This document shows, in pieces, positions 1 to 8,753 of a DNA stretch of 64,000 bases. Under the pieces are notes generated by a model. The model searched no databases. It saw nothing but the letters and a program-made list of their open reading frames with translations, and was not told where the DNA came from. The position numbers and the translations under genes were made by a program. The stretch lies in contig NZ_CP152413.1 of NCBI RefSeq assembly GCF_038967635.1, positions 3,844,001-3,908,000 on the forward strand, read 5' to 3'. This stretch comes from Bradyrhizobium sp. B124 (GTDB lineage Bacteria > Pseudomonadota > Alphaproteobacteria > Rhizobiales > Xanthobacteraceae). How positions within the stretch are numbered: position 1 is the stretch's first letter; every line of letters starts with the position of its first letter.

Positions 1-112
1 TCGCGCGCATCTTTCTGGTGAAGCCGAGCGATTCGTAGAAGGCGATGCTGGCGCGCATGTCGCTGACGCCGAGCGTGAGGACGGTAAAGCGGGCGGTCGG
101 GGCGTTACTCAT
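1..112 (-). CDS. VOC/glyoxalase-superfamily protein, 5' part only
   Basis: The reading frame starts at the ATG at 112 and runs off the left edge, giving about 37 residues (starting MSNAPTARFTVLTLGVSDM). A beta strand followed by 'V-S-D-M-x-x-S-x-x-F-Y-E-S-L-G-F' is the hallmark first motif of a vicinal-oxygen-chelate (glyoxalase/bleomycin-resistance) half-domain. Substrate and metal ligands cannot be judged because the rest lies outside the window. It is separated from the next gene by a dispersed palindromic repeat. Confidence 0.7.
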   Translation of the reverse strand, partial: MSNAPTARFTVLTLGVSDMRASIAFYESLGFTRKMRA

Positions 113-173
113 TGTTGCACTCACTTTATTTGTGACGTTGCCATTTTATGACGTCGTCGCGATCTTGCTTCTT

Positions 174-300
174 CGTAGCCCGGATGGAGCGAAGCGTAAT
201 CCGGGAAAGTTTTGGCCGCGGACGCAAGGCCCCGGATTTCGCGGAGCCTGTCATCGGCCGCGCGCGTTCGCGCGACCCGTTGGCTGCATCCGGGCTACGG
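174..300. repeat. Family A extragenic palindrome (TAGCCCGGATGGAGCGAAGCG type), copy 1
   Basis: The left arm starts TAGCCCGGATGGAGCGAAG and the right arm ends CATCCGGGCTAC, an inverted repeat around a GC-rich centre. Two further copies with the same arms lie at 49541-49628 and 62045-62131. This copy has the longest and most diverged centre. Confidence 0.85.
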
Positions 301-308
301 GCTTCCAC

Positions 309-1487
309 CTAGAACAAACTGAGCTGCTGCCCGCTGCGCTTCGGTTTGGCGAAGTGATCGGTGGTCAGCTTGGTGCGACGCTTGTTGAGGCCGAGCTTTT
401 CGCAGGCGATCTCGAAACGGCGACCGATCATCCAGGCCATCGGGCCGGTGCCCTTCATCCTTGTGCCCCATTGCGAGTCGTAATCGCGGCCGCCGCGCAT
501 GTCGCGGATCAGCGTGAAGACATGACGATAGCGGTCGGGATAGTTCGCCATCAGCCATTCGCGGAACAGATCGCGCACCTCGAGCGGCAGCCGCAGCAGC
601 ACATAGCTCGCCTCCTTGGCGCCGGCATGCACGGCGGCATCGAGGATGCGCTCGATCTCGGAATCGTTCAGCGCCGGGATCACGGGCGCGACCATCACCG
701 TGGTCGGGATGCCGGCATCAGCGAGCCGCTTGATCGCCTCGAGCCGTTTCGACGGGGTCGAAGCGCGCGGCTCCATGGTGCGGGCGAGCTTCGGGTCGAG
801 CGTCGTCACCGAGAGCGCGACCTTGGCGAGATTGCGTTTGGCCATCCGCGCCAGGATGTCGATGTCGCGGGTCACCAGCGCCGACTTGGTCACGATACCG
901 ACCGGATGCCCGGCGCGCTCCAGCACCTCGAGGATGCCGCGCATGATTTTGCGTTCGCGCTCGATCGGCTGATAGGGATCGGTGTTGGTGCCGATCGCGA
1001 TCATCCGCGCCTCGTAGTCGGGCGCCGCCAGCTCCTTCTCGAGCAGCGCGGGCGCATCCGGCTTGGCGAACAGCTTGGATTCGAAGTCCAGCCCCGGCGA
1101 CAGGCCGAGATAGGCGTGGGTCGGCCGCGCGAAGCAATAGACGCAGCCATGCTCGCAGCCGCGATAGGGATTGATCGAGCGGTCGAAGCCGATATCGGGC
1201 GAGTCGTTGCGGGTGATCACCTTGCGCGAGGTGTCGAGCGCCACACTGGTCGAAAACGGCGGCAGGTCTTCGAGGCTCTGCCAGCCGTCGTCGAAGGCAA
1301 CCCGCGCTTCTGCCTCGTAGCGGCCGCTGGCGTTGGACTGCGCGCCGCGGCCGCGCCGCCGCTCGCGCTCGATCGCGACCGCAAGCTCGGGAAAAGGGGC
1401 AGGAACAGGTGAAGGTGCACCCGCCGGGTTATCGGAGGGCGCCGTTACCGGCGGGTGCTTGAGGGCATGAGAGGATGCTCGGCTCAT
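309..1487 (-). CDS. PA0069/Rv2578c-family radical SAM protein (spore-photolyase-like)
   Basis: A 392-residue protein. The Cx3Cx2C motif that binds the radical-SAM [4Fe-4S] cluster is visible as CEHGCVYC near residue 115, inside 'NPYRGCEHGCVYCFARPTHAYLG', which is typical of the PA0069/Rv2578c family related to spore photoproduct lyase. The start at 1487 gives a disordered Pro/Ala-rich leader of about 80 residues; a later start is possible. A LexA-type box sits 24 bp upstream of this start, which fits a DNA-damage role. The exact substrate is unknown. The gene stands alone, between a palindromic repeat and a divergent glycosyltransferase gene. Confidence 0.9.
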   Translation of the reverse strand: MSRASSHALKHPPVTAPSDNPAGAPSPVPAPFPELAVAIERERRRGRGAQSNASGRYEAEARVAFDDGWQSLEDLPPFSTSVALDTSRKVITRNDSPDIGFDRSINPYRGCEHGCVYCFARPTHAYLGLSPGLDFESKLFAKPDAPALLEKELAAPDYEARMIAIGTNTDPYQPIERERKIMRGILEVLERAGHPVGIVTKSALVTRDIDILARMAKRNLAKVALSVTTLDPKLARTMEPRASTPSKRLEAIKRLADAGIPTTVMVAPVIPALNDSEIERILDAAVHAGAKEASYVLLRLPLEVRDLFREWLMANYPDRYRHVFTLIRDMRGGRDYDSQWGTRMKGTGPMAWMIGRRFEIACEKLGLNKRRTKLTTDHFAKPKRSGQQLSLF

Positions 1488-1510
1488 GCTTTGAAGCTAA
1501 CACAGCCCGA

Positions 1511-1525
1511 GAACAAATCAAGAAC
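1511..1525 (-). promoter_or_regulatory. Candidate LexA box (GTTC-N7-GTTC) of the PA0069-family gene
   Basis: The plus strand reads GAACAAATCAAGAAC, so the minus strand reads GTTCTTGATTTGTTC, an exact GTTC-N7-GTTC direct repeat. This is the established LexA site of alphaproteobacteria. It lies 24 bp upstream of the ATG at 1487, where a bound repressor would block transcription. It is AT-rich against a GC-rich background. Only the match is seen; binding is inferred. Confidence 0.65.
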
Positions 1526-1650
1526 AAGAGCCGAGAAAATCCACAAAGTGATGGCGTAAAAATCTGCAGGCGAAAAGGCTGCTTTGAATATGACAAGGTG
1601 ATAACACGGCCGGAGTTTCTCCACCGTTTGAGCCAGCGAAGCCTCAAATC

Positions 1651-2220
1651 ATGCTGAGCGTGATCATCCCCACCGACGGAGTCGAGCGCACCGCAGTCGC
1701 AACGCTCGCGGCGCTGGTGCCGGGCGCGGCCGCCGGCGTCATCCGCGAGGTGCTGCTGGTCGACCGCACCAACAGTGATGTGATGGAGCGCGTTGCCGAC
1801 ATCGCCGGCTGTCACTTCCTGCGTTTCGAGGGCACCCGCGCTGCGGCGCTCGCCGCAGGCGCGCGGCAGGCGCGTTCGCCCTGGCTGATGTTCTTGCATC
1901 CGGGCGCGGTGCTCGATGCCGGCTGGATCGAGGAGACCACCCAGTTCATCCAGATGGTGGCGGCGAGCGGCAAGGACCGCGCCGGCATCTTCCGCTACGC
2001 CCGCGCGCCCTATACCGACCCCCGTCTGCGCGACGGCCTCAAATTCGTCGCCCGGATGATCACCGGCCCCTCGGCCGAACAGGGCCTCTTGATCGCACGC
2101 GAGCACTACGAGCGGATCGGCGGCTACCGGCCGGACGCCCGCCGCTCCGAGGCGCGGCTGCTGCGCCGGCTCGGCCGCTCTTCGCGCACCATGCTGCGCA
2201 GCCGGATCATGGTGGCGTAA
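1651..2220 (+). CDS. Short GT2-like glycosyltransferase family protein
   Basis: A 189-residue protein beginning MLSVIIPTDGVE, the usual first strand of GT-A fold (family 2) glycosyltransferases. It continues with 'EVLLVDRTNSD' and 'APWLMFLHPGAVLDAGW'-like segments, and the 'HPGAVL' stretch occupies the place of the DxD metal motif. It is shorter than most GT2 enzymes (230-300 residues), and the DxD is not obvious, so catalysis is uncertain. A basic C-terminal tail (RRSEARLLRRLGRSSR) may contact membrane or sugar phosphates. The start at 1651 is the only good ATG. It is divergent from the radical SAM gene across 163 bp and has no operon partner. Confidence 0.75.
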   Translation: MLSVIIPTDGVERTAVATLAALVPGAAAGVIREVLLVDRTNSDVMERVADIAGCHFLRFEGTRAAALAAGARQARSPWLMFLHPGAVLDAGWIEETTQFIQMVAASGKDRAGIFRYARAPYTDPRLRDGLKFVARMITGPSAEQGLLIAREHYERIGGYRPDARRSEARLLRRLGRSSRTMLRSRIMVA

Positions 2221-2283
2221 GGCATATCCAAGCGAAGTAGGCACCGGTTCGCGCGCAGCAAACGCGCCAGAAAGCGCTTGCGG

Positions 2284-2324
2284 ATTATTTGATTCCGTCA
2301 AATAATATGTTTGATGAAATCAAA
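2284..2324 (+). promoter_or_regulatory. Two inverted repeats overlapping the start of the MarR-GNAT gene (candidate operator)
   Basis: ATTATTTGA-TTCCG-TCAAATAAT (2284-2306) is a perfect 9-bp inverted repeat. TTTGAT-GAA-ATCAAA (2310-2324) is a second one and spans the ATG at 2314. Both share TTTGA/TCAAA half-sites. MarR proteins usually bind 16-20 bp palindromes at their own promoters, so autoregulation is a reasonable inference. Confidence 0.6.
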
Positions 2325-3255
2325 CTCCCATGACACCGCCCTCGAGAGTCAGGTCGCTGCGGTCCGCGGCTTCAGCCGGTTCTATACCCGCAAGCTCGGC
2401 ATCATCGAGCCGAAGCTGCTGCACTCCCCGTACACGCTGCAGGAAGCGCGGATCATCTACGAGCTCGCGCATCGCACGGACTGCACCGCGACGGATCTGG
2501 TGCGCGATCTCGACCTCGATGCCGGCTTCGTCAGCCGGACGCTACAGGCACTGCAGCGCCGCCAGATCGTGACCCGCAAGCCGTCAAAGGCCGACAAGCG
2601 CGTCAACGAGGTGGCCCTCACCGCCAAGGGCCGCACCGCTGCCGCCGATCTCGACCGCCGCTCGCGCAGCGAGGTCGGGGCGCTCTTGAAGCAGATGGAC
2701 GGCGACCGCCGCGCCGCGGTGGTGCGTGCCATGAGCACGATCGAGCAATCGCTGGAGCCGCCGGCCGAGAAGCCGGTGAGTTTCCTGCTGCGCAGTCATC
2801 GCGTCGGCGACATCGGCTGGGTGATCTCGCGACAGGGACGCGCCTACGCCGAAGAGTACGGCTGGGACATCAGCTACGAGGCATTGGTGGCCGAGATCTG
2901 CGCGCAGTTTCTGCGATCGTTCGATCCGGCCTGCGAGCATTGCTGGATCGCGGAGGTCGACGGCGAGCCGGTCGGCTCGGTCTTCCTGGTCAACGGCGGC
3001 GACGGGGTCGCCAAGCTGCGGTTGCTCGCGGTGGAGGAGAAGGCGCGGGGGCTCGGCGTCGGCCGCGCGCTGGTCGACCAGTGCGTCCGCTCCGCGCGCG
3101 AGATGGGCTACACGAAGATGACGCTGTGGACCCAAAGCATTTTGGTCGCCGCGCGCGGCATCTATGCGCGTGCCGGTTTCCAGCGGGTCAAGGAAGAGAA
3201 GCACCACAGTTTTGGCGTCGACCTGGTCGGGGAAACCTGGGAGCTGGAGCTTTAG
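2314..3255 (+). CDS. Bifunctional MarR-family regulator / GNAT N-acetyltransferase
   Basis: A 313-residue fusion. Residues about 1-150 form a MarR winged helix ('LVRDLDLDAGFVSRTLQALQRR' recognition helix; 'KPSKADKRVNEVALTAKG' wing). Residues about 155-313 form a GNAT domain with 'LRLLAVEEKARGLGVGRALVDQC', the R/Q-x-x-G-x-G/A acetyl-CoA loop, and 'ARGIYARAGFQRVKEEKHHSFG' at the end. This fusion family is widespread in proteobacteria; the acceptor substrate is mostly unknown. A TTG at 2311 precedes the ATG at 2314; I chose the ATG. The palindromes at the start suggest self-control. A family B repeat follows the stop. Confidence 0.9.
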   Translation: MKSNSHDTALESQVAAVRGFSRFYTRKLGIIEPKLLHSPYTLQEARIIYELAHRTDCTATDLVRDLDLDAGFVSRTLQALQRRQIVTRKPSKADKRVNEVALTAKGRTAAADLDRRSRSEVGALLKQMDGDRRAAVVRAMSTIEQSLEPPAEKPVSFLLRSHRVGDIGWVISRQGRAYAEEYGWDISYEALVAEICAQFLRSFDPACEHCWIAEVDGEPVGSVFLVNGGDGVAKLRLLAVEEKARGLGVGRALVDQCVRSAREMGYTKMTLWTQSILVAARGIYARAGFQRVKEEKHHSFGVDLVGETWELEL

Positions 3256-3267
3256 GACTCAATATCC

Positions 3268-3372
3268 CGTCATTCCGGGGCGCGCGAAGCGCGAGCCCGG
3301 AATCCATTTTGCCGCAGGTCATGCGGGGCGATGGATTCCGGGCTCATCGCTGCGCGATGCCCCGGAATGACA
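3268..3372. repeat. Family B extragenic palindrome (GTCATTCCGGGG type), copy 1
   Basis: Outer arms are CGTCATTCCGGGGC and GCCCCGGAATGACA, with inner inverted halves AGCCCGGAATCCAT and ATGGATTCCGGGCT. It lies between the convergent MarR-GNAT and moaB genes. Related copies are at 6559-6662, 28898-29024 and 56088-56213. Confidence 0.9.
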
Positions 3373-3379
3373 GTGGAGA

Positions 3380-3943
3380 CTACGCGCTCGCGCCCTTCGC
3401 CTTCGGGCGGCGCAGATGTTCATCCAGCCGCGGCATGATCTCGACGAAGTTGCAGGGCCGCGTGCGGTAGTCGAGCTGCGCGGCCAGAATGCCGTCCCAG
3501 CCGTCGCGGCAGGCGCCGGGCGAACCGGGCAGGCAGAAGATGAAGGTCGCGCCCGCAACGCCGGCGGTGACGCGACTCTGGATCGTCGATGCCCCGATCT
3601 TGGCATGGCTCAGCATGTGGAAGGCGATCGAAAAGCCGTCCATCCGCTTCTCGAACAGCGGCTCGACCGCCTCCGGCGTCACGTCGCGGCCGGTGAAACC
3701 GGTGCCGCCGGTGCTGATGACGGCATCGACGCCCGGGTCCGCGATCCAGCGCCTGATCACGGCCCTAATCGCCTCGACATCGTCGGTGACGATCTCGCGC
3801 GCTGCGAGCTTGTGGCCGGCCGCGGTGAGACGGTCGGCCAGCGTGGTGCCCGACTTGTCATCCGCCAGCGAGCGGGTGTCGGAAATCGTCAGCACCGCGA
3901 TGTTGAGCGGGACGAAGGTTTTGGATTCGTCGATCGAAGACAT
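3380..3943 (-). CDS. moaB: Molybdenum cofactor biosynthesis protein B
   Basis: A 187-residue protein of the MoaB/MogA fold, acting at the molybdopterin adenylation stage of Moco synthesis. Visible family motifs are 'VLTISDTRSLADDKSG' at the N-terminus, 'ISTGGTGFTGRDVTPEAV' (the TGGTG nucleotide/pterin loop) and 'IFCLPGSPGACRDGWD'. The start at 3943 is preferred over an in-frame GTG two codons upstream because AGAGG lies 5 nt before the ATG. No other moa genes are nearby, so it stands as a single gene between two repeat elements. Confidence 0.93.
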   Translation of the reverse strand: MSSIDESKTFVPLNIAVLTISDTRSLADDKSGTTLADRLTAAGHKLAAREIVTDDVEAIRAVIRRWIADPGVDAVISTGGTGFTGRDVTPEAVEPLFEKRMDGFSIAFHMLSHAKIGASTIQSRVTAGVAGATFIFCLPGSPGACRDGWDGILAAQLDYRTRPCNFVEIMPRLDEHLRRPKAKGASA

Positions 3944-3967
3944 TTGCACCTCTTTCCAGCTCCACAG

Positions 3968-4066
3968 CCGTCATCCTGAGGTGCGAGCGGAGCGAGCCTC
4001 GAAGGATGGGTCACGGGCGCTTCATCCTTCGAGGCTCGCCGAGAGGCGAGCACCTCAGGATGACGC
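3968..4066. repeat. Family C extragenic palindrome (TCATCCTGAGG type), copy 1
   Basis: Arms CGTCATCCTGAGGTGCGAGC and CTCGCC..GCGAGCACCTCAGGATGACG enclose inner halves GAGCCTCGAAGGATG and CATCCTTCGAGGCTC. It sits just upstream of moaB and downstream of the YpfJ gene. Other copies are at 11924-12037 and 44219-44337. Confidence 0.9.
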
Positions 4067-4077
4067 GATCTAGAGAG

Positions 4078-5013
4078 CTACCCACCCCCACCGAACGTGT
4101 TGCAGGCCTGCACAGTGCCCTGCTGGTAGCCGGTCATGAACCATTGCTTGCGCTGCGCGGCCGAGCCGTGGGTGAAGGAATCAGGCACCACCCTGCCCGT
4201 CGCCTGCCGCTGCAGCGTGTCGTCGCCGATCGCGTTCGCCGTGGTCAGCGCGGCGTCGATGTCGCCGGCCTCGAGGAAGCCCGGCCGCTTCTTCTCCTCG
4301 CGGTTGACCCAGACGCCGGAGAGACAATCGGCCTGCAACTCGACCTTGACCTGAAGCGCGTTGGCCTCGGCCTTGCTGCCGGCCTGCTGCTGCAACCGGT
4401 TCACCCGCGGGATGATGCCGAGCAGGTTCTGGATGTGATGGCCGGCCTCATGCGCGATGATATACGCCGCGGTGAATTTGCAGGCGTTGCCCGAGCAGCC
4501 GCGGAAGCGCGTCTCGACCTCGCGGAAGAAGCCGGTGTCGAGGAAGATGGTCTTGTCCGGCGGGCAGTAGAACGGTCCCATCGCCGACTGCGCCATGCCG
4601 CAGCGGCCGCCATTGGTGGCGTTGCGGAACAGCACGATCTTCGGACCGGTGTAGGTCTGGCCCGAGGCCTGGAAGATCTCGCTCCAGCGATCGTCGATTT
4701 CGCCGAGGATACCGGCGATCATGCTGCCCATCTCGTCGGTCGGCGCGCCGCGCTTGGCCTGCCCGCCCGACGACTGCCGATCGGTCTGATAGGTCGGCGC
4801 CTGGCCGCCGCCGGTGAGAATCTCGGCGCCGCCGATCAGGATGCGCGGATCGATGCCGAAGGCGTAGCCGAGCAAGCCGAGCACGATGACCGTGCCGATG
4901 CCGAGCCCGCCACCGCCGCCCATCGGAATGCCGAAGCCGCCACCACCGCCGCCTCCGCTGTCGTCGCGACGGTCTTCGACATCGTCGCTGCGGCGGAAAT
5001 CATCATAGCGCAT
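4078..5013 (-). CDS. YpfJ-family neutral zinc metallopeptidase (membrane anchored)
   Basis: A 311-residue protein. The N-terminus is hydrophilic with an extreme glycine run (DDSGGGGGGGFG near residue 20), then one membrane segment (IGTVIVLGLLGYAFGI). The catalytic zinc motif HExxH is present as HEAGHH in 'AAYIIAHEAGHHIQNLLG', and 'VELQADCLSGVW' supplies the downstream family motif. The C-terminus carries 'RKQWFMTGYQQGTVQACNTF', typical of the YpfJ/zinc-peptidase family. The active domain is predicted to be outside the cytoplasmic membrane. Substrates are unknown. Transcribed away from ccrM across a 380-bp region. Confidence 0.92.
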   Translation of the reverse strand: MRYDDFRRSDDVEDRRDDSGGGGGGGFGIPMGGGGGLGIGTVIVLGLLGYAFGIDPRILIGGAEILTGGGQAPTYQTDRQSSGGQAKRGAPTDEMGSMIAGILGEIDDRWSEIFQASGQTYTGPKIVLFRNATNGGRCGMAQSAMGPFYCPPDKTIFLDTGFFREVETRFRGCSGNACKFTAAYIIAHEAGHHIQNLLGIIPRVNRLQQQAGSKAEANALQVKVELQADCLSGVWVNREEKKRPGFLEAGDIDAALTTANAIGDDTLQRQATGRVVPDSFTHGSAAQRKQWFMTGYQQGTVQACNTFGGGG

Positions 5014-5131
5014 GGCGGTTTCCCTTCATTCCAGTCGGCGCCCCAATGCGGGACACACCAACCTAAAATTTCCATTCTGTTAATCAATATCCTGCCCGGC
5101 AAAAATTGCCTAGTCCGCAGACGTGCATCCT

Positions 5132-5151
5132 TTGCAGTGCGAACACTGCAA
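5132..5151. promoter_or_regulatory. Perfect hairpin TTGCAGTG-CGAA-CACTGCAA
   Basis: Eight paired bases close a CGAA tetraloop, which is a stable loop in RNA. No T-run follows on either strand, so it is not a standard terminator. It may be an operator for either divergent gene or part of a small RNA; the sequence alone does not decide. Confidence 0.4.
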
Positions 5152-5297
5152 GCAGCGGCCAATTTACCGGCCGAACCGTGCCGGTTTGATGATCCGCAAA
5201 ATTTTTCGCCGAACGCGCTGATGTTGCAGCACAACGCAAACGACAATGCGCCACGCCGTTCAAAAGCTGCTGCAATCTTTTGCATGAACATTTCCAA

Positions 5298-6527
<1,230 letters not shown>

Positions 6528-6558
6528 GCAGGCACGCGATCCGGATTATCCTTCCTTC

Positions 6559-6662
6559 GTCATTCCGGGGCTCGCGAAGCGAGAACCCGGAATCCATCGC
6601 CCCACATAAACCGCGGCCCAATGGATTCCGGGCTCGCCGCTTCGCGGCGCCCCGGAATGACG
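6559..6662. repeat. Family B extragenic palindrome, copy 2
   Basis: Same architecture as copy 1: CGTCATTCCGGGGCTCGCGA at the left, GCGCCCCGGAATGACG at the right, with inner ATGGATTCCGGGCTC. It lies 31 bp after the ccrM stop and may act as its transcript end. Confidence 0.9.
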
Positions 6663-6764
6663 CGTTGGGACAGATGACGCCGTCTTGAACGCAGGCCGCC
6701 TTGTTGCGCCACCGCGGCGGGCCTACATTGACGTCCGTCACTTGCCGTTTCGATTGGTCGCCCG

Positions 6765-7091
6765 ATGCGAAGACAATCCGAGACCTTGCTGCTGGTGCCG
6801 CTGTTGCCGATCTTCCTGCTCGGCATGTTTCCGATGCTGCTGATCGGCCTGCTCGGATTCTTCGGCCTGATCATTTTCGGCATCCTGCTGGTCTGCGTCG
6901 GCCTCACGCTCGCCCTCGAGGCGCATGGCGAGTTCAATGAAGAGATCATCGTGCACGGCCATGTCCGCGGCTCCGAGCGCGCGACGCAGCTTTCCAACCT
7001 GCACGCCGCGACCCGCTCCGCCGCCGTGCTGGACGTCGCGGGCGTGGCACTGATCGTCGCGGGTATCCTGGGCTTCTTCTGGGCCGGCTGA
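6765..7091 (+). CDS. Small membrane protein of unknown function
   Basis: 108 residues. After a short charged start (MRRQSET) there is a long hydrophobic stretch from about residue 8 to 50 rich in Leu, Ile, Phe and Gly, enough for two membrane passes. A soluble loop (about 52-85, with 'HGEFNEEIIVHGHVRGSER') follows, and a last membrane segment covers 'VAGVALIVAGILGFFWAG'. I do not recognise a family. Codon use is ordinary for the window, which supports a real gene. Probably a single transcription unit. Confidence 0.7.
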   Translation: MRRQSETLLLVPLLPIFLLGMFPMLLIGLLGFFGLIIFGILLVCVGLTLALEAHGEFNEEIIVHGHVRGSERATQLSNLHAATRSAAVLDVAGVALIVAGILGFFWAG

Positions 7092-7224
7092 CCGGCGCGC
7101 CGCGCGACCCTGATTCACAAACTCGTCGCTTGCGCATTGCAGCGAATTTTGCGCATGAGGGGCCAAGCGGCCTTGCCCTGCCGCGTCCCGATCTCGCCGG
7201 TCACAGAACCAAGGGAGTCCCTTC

Positions 7225-7911
7225 ATGATCAAATTCTATTTCAACGGTGCGCCGAACCCGAACAAGGTTGCCCTGTTCCTGGAAGAATCCGGCCTGCCGT
7301 TCGAGGCGATCCCGGTCGACACCCGCAAGGGCGAGCAGTTCGCGCCGGAATTCCTCAAGGTCAATCCGAACGGCAAGGTGCCAGCGATCGACGATGACGG
7401 GGTGCTGGTGTTCGACTCCAACGCCATCCTGCTTTACCTCGCCGAGGAGAACGGCAAGTTCCTGCCCGCCAACACGCCGGCCAACCGCGCCGCGACGCTG
7501 TCCTGGCTGATGTTCATCGCAACCGGCCTCGGCCCCTATTCCGGCCAGGCGGTGCATTTCAAGCATTTCGCGCCGAAGGACCTCGATTACGCCAACAACC
7601 GTTACCAGTACGAGGCGCATCGCCACTACAAGATCCTCGACGATCACCTGGCGAAATCACGCTACATGGTCGGCGACAGCTACACGATCGTCGACATGGC
7701 GTTCTGGGGCTGGGCGCGGATGGCGCCGTTCATCCTCGGCGAGGAAGGCTACGCCAAATATCCGAACGTGAAGCGGCTGGTCGACGAGATCTCGGCGCGG
7801 CCGGCAGCGGCGCGCGCGATCGCGCTGAAGGACAAGCACACCTTCAAGACGGAGATGGACGACGCGGCCCGCGACATCATGTTCGGCCACCTCAAGTCCA
7901 AGGTGGCATAA
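7225..7911 (+). CDS. Glutathione S-transferase family protein (Ure2p/YfcG-like)
   Basis: A 228-residue cytosolic GST. The N-terminal thioredoxin-like half (1-82) has 'NPNKVALFLEESGLPFE', the cis-proline 'NGKVPAI' and the glutathione gamma-glutamyl contact 'DSNAILLYLAE'. The helical C-terminal half follows, with 'YMVGDSYTIVDMAFWGWA', the N-capping box of GSTs. A strong ribosome site (AGGGAG) lies 9 nt before the ATG. The Asn-containing 'NGAPNPNK' region resembles the Ure2p/YfcG group, which often has disulfide reductase activity. It is a single gene. Confidence 0.92.
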   Translation: MIKFYFNGAPNPNKVALFLEESGLPFEAIPVDTRKGEQFAPEFLKVNPNGKVPAIDDDGVLVFDSNAILLYLAEENGKFLPANTPANRAATLSWLMFIATGLGPYSGQAVHFKHFAPKDLDYANNRYQYEAHRHYKILDDHLAKSRYMVGDSYTIVDMAFWGWARMAPFILGEEGYAKYPNVKRLVDEISARPAAARAIALKDKHTFKTEMDDAARDIMFGHLKSKVA

Positions 7912-7978
7912 GCACTGCGCAGGGTGGGCAAGGACGCACAGCGCCATGCCCACCCTGCATGCGGCGATCGTTTCGCTC

Positions 7979-8200
7979 TCACGGCGGCCAGTACGGCCTG
8001 CCCTTGTCATAGCGGCCGTGGTCGACGACGTCGGCGCGGCAGATCCCGATATCCTGCAACTCGCGTTCGCTCATGGCGGCAAGCTGCCGCCATGCGCGCC
8101 GGTTCTCACGCCACTGCCGGATCCAGGCGAGCGCCGCCGCGACTGCGGCAGTCAGTGCTTCAACCCGCCGCGCGAACCGCGGCCGCCGGAAACGGACCAA
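7979..8200 (-). CDS. DUF1127 domain protein
   Basis: 73 residues with a TTG start, the only start in this frame. The second half, 'WRENRRAWRQLAAMSERELQDIGICRADV', is the DUF1127 signature: an arginine-rich helix followed by 'L..ls..eL.DIGi.R.di'. Members are small, basic alphaproteobacterial proteins; several are linked to RNA or phosphate/stress regulation. The first 13 codons overlap the 3' end of the upstream NTF2-like gene, so translation may be coupled. Confidence 0.82.
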   Translation of the reverse strand: MVRFRRPRFARRVEALTAAVAAALAWIRQWRENRRAWRQLAAMSERELQDIGICRADVVDHGRYDKGRPYWPP

Positions 8201-8603
8201 GTGCCTTCTCGGTCAGCACCGAGTCGCAATATTCCCGGATCTCCTTGATCCGGCCGCCGTCGAAGCGAAACACCAGGCAATAATCGTTGTCGTAGCGCTG
8301 GCCTTCCTTGGTGAGGTTGTTGCCCTTGGCCTCGACCGCGACGATGTCGCCGTCGGCGATGAAGCGATGGGCGATGGTGCGGCCACGCTCCACCAGCCTG
8401 GAGCGGACGTGGCCGTGCAGGTCGTTCATGATCGATTGCTTGCCGGTAAAGGTGCGCGCCCAGGAATATTGCCCGGTCACGGTCCAGATCGCATCGTCGG
8501 CGAGATTTGCCACCAGCAGCGATTTCTCGCGCACTGCGGGATCGGGATCGCCCGCGATTGCGAATATCTCCTGCACCAGTTTCTTGTTGTCGGCTGCGCT
8601 CAT
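8160..8603 (-). CDS. NTF2-like / SnoaL-like ketosteroid-isomerase-fold protein
   Basis: 147 residues from the ATG at 8603 (MSAADNKKLVQEIFA); an upstream ATG at 8651 would add 16 unlikely residues. The fold is suggested by an N-terminal helix, 'LLVANLADDAIWTVTGQYSWARTFTGK', the central 'HRFIADGDIVAVEAKGNNLTKEG' and the terminal beta strand 'YCLVFRFDGGRIKEIREYCDSVL', which is the classic SnoaL/NTF2 end. It could be an isomerase, a cyclase or non-enzymatic. It is divergent from a LysR regulator (150 bp between starts), a common arrangement for a regulator and its target. Confidence 0.85.
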   Translation of the reverse strand: MSAADNKKLVQEIFAIAGDPDPAVREKSLLVANLADDAIWTVTGQYSWARTFTGKQSIMNDLHGHVRSRLVERGRTIAHRFIADGDIVAVEAKGNNLTKEGQRYDNDYCLVFRFDGGRIKEIREYCDSVLTEKALGPFPAAAVRAAG

Positions 8604-8753
8604 GGCGCGTCTCCTTGCGATGAATTGGCTCTGACTTGAGGCGTTTGCCACGGTGAACCACTATCGGTTTCGGTGAAAACGCCTTGCCTCCAGACCATGC
8701 AGCGCCAGCGTGCATTCTTCCAATCGATAGATGGTCTGATATATATTCACCCG

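Noticed and set aside
8721..8753. Possible LysR box (ATCGATAG..CTGATATAT) before the LysR gene
   Set aside because: The region is AT-rich but the T-N11-A dyad is not symmetric enough to define half-sites, so I did not list it.
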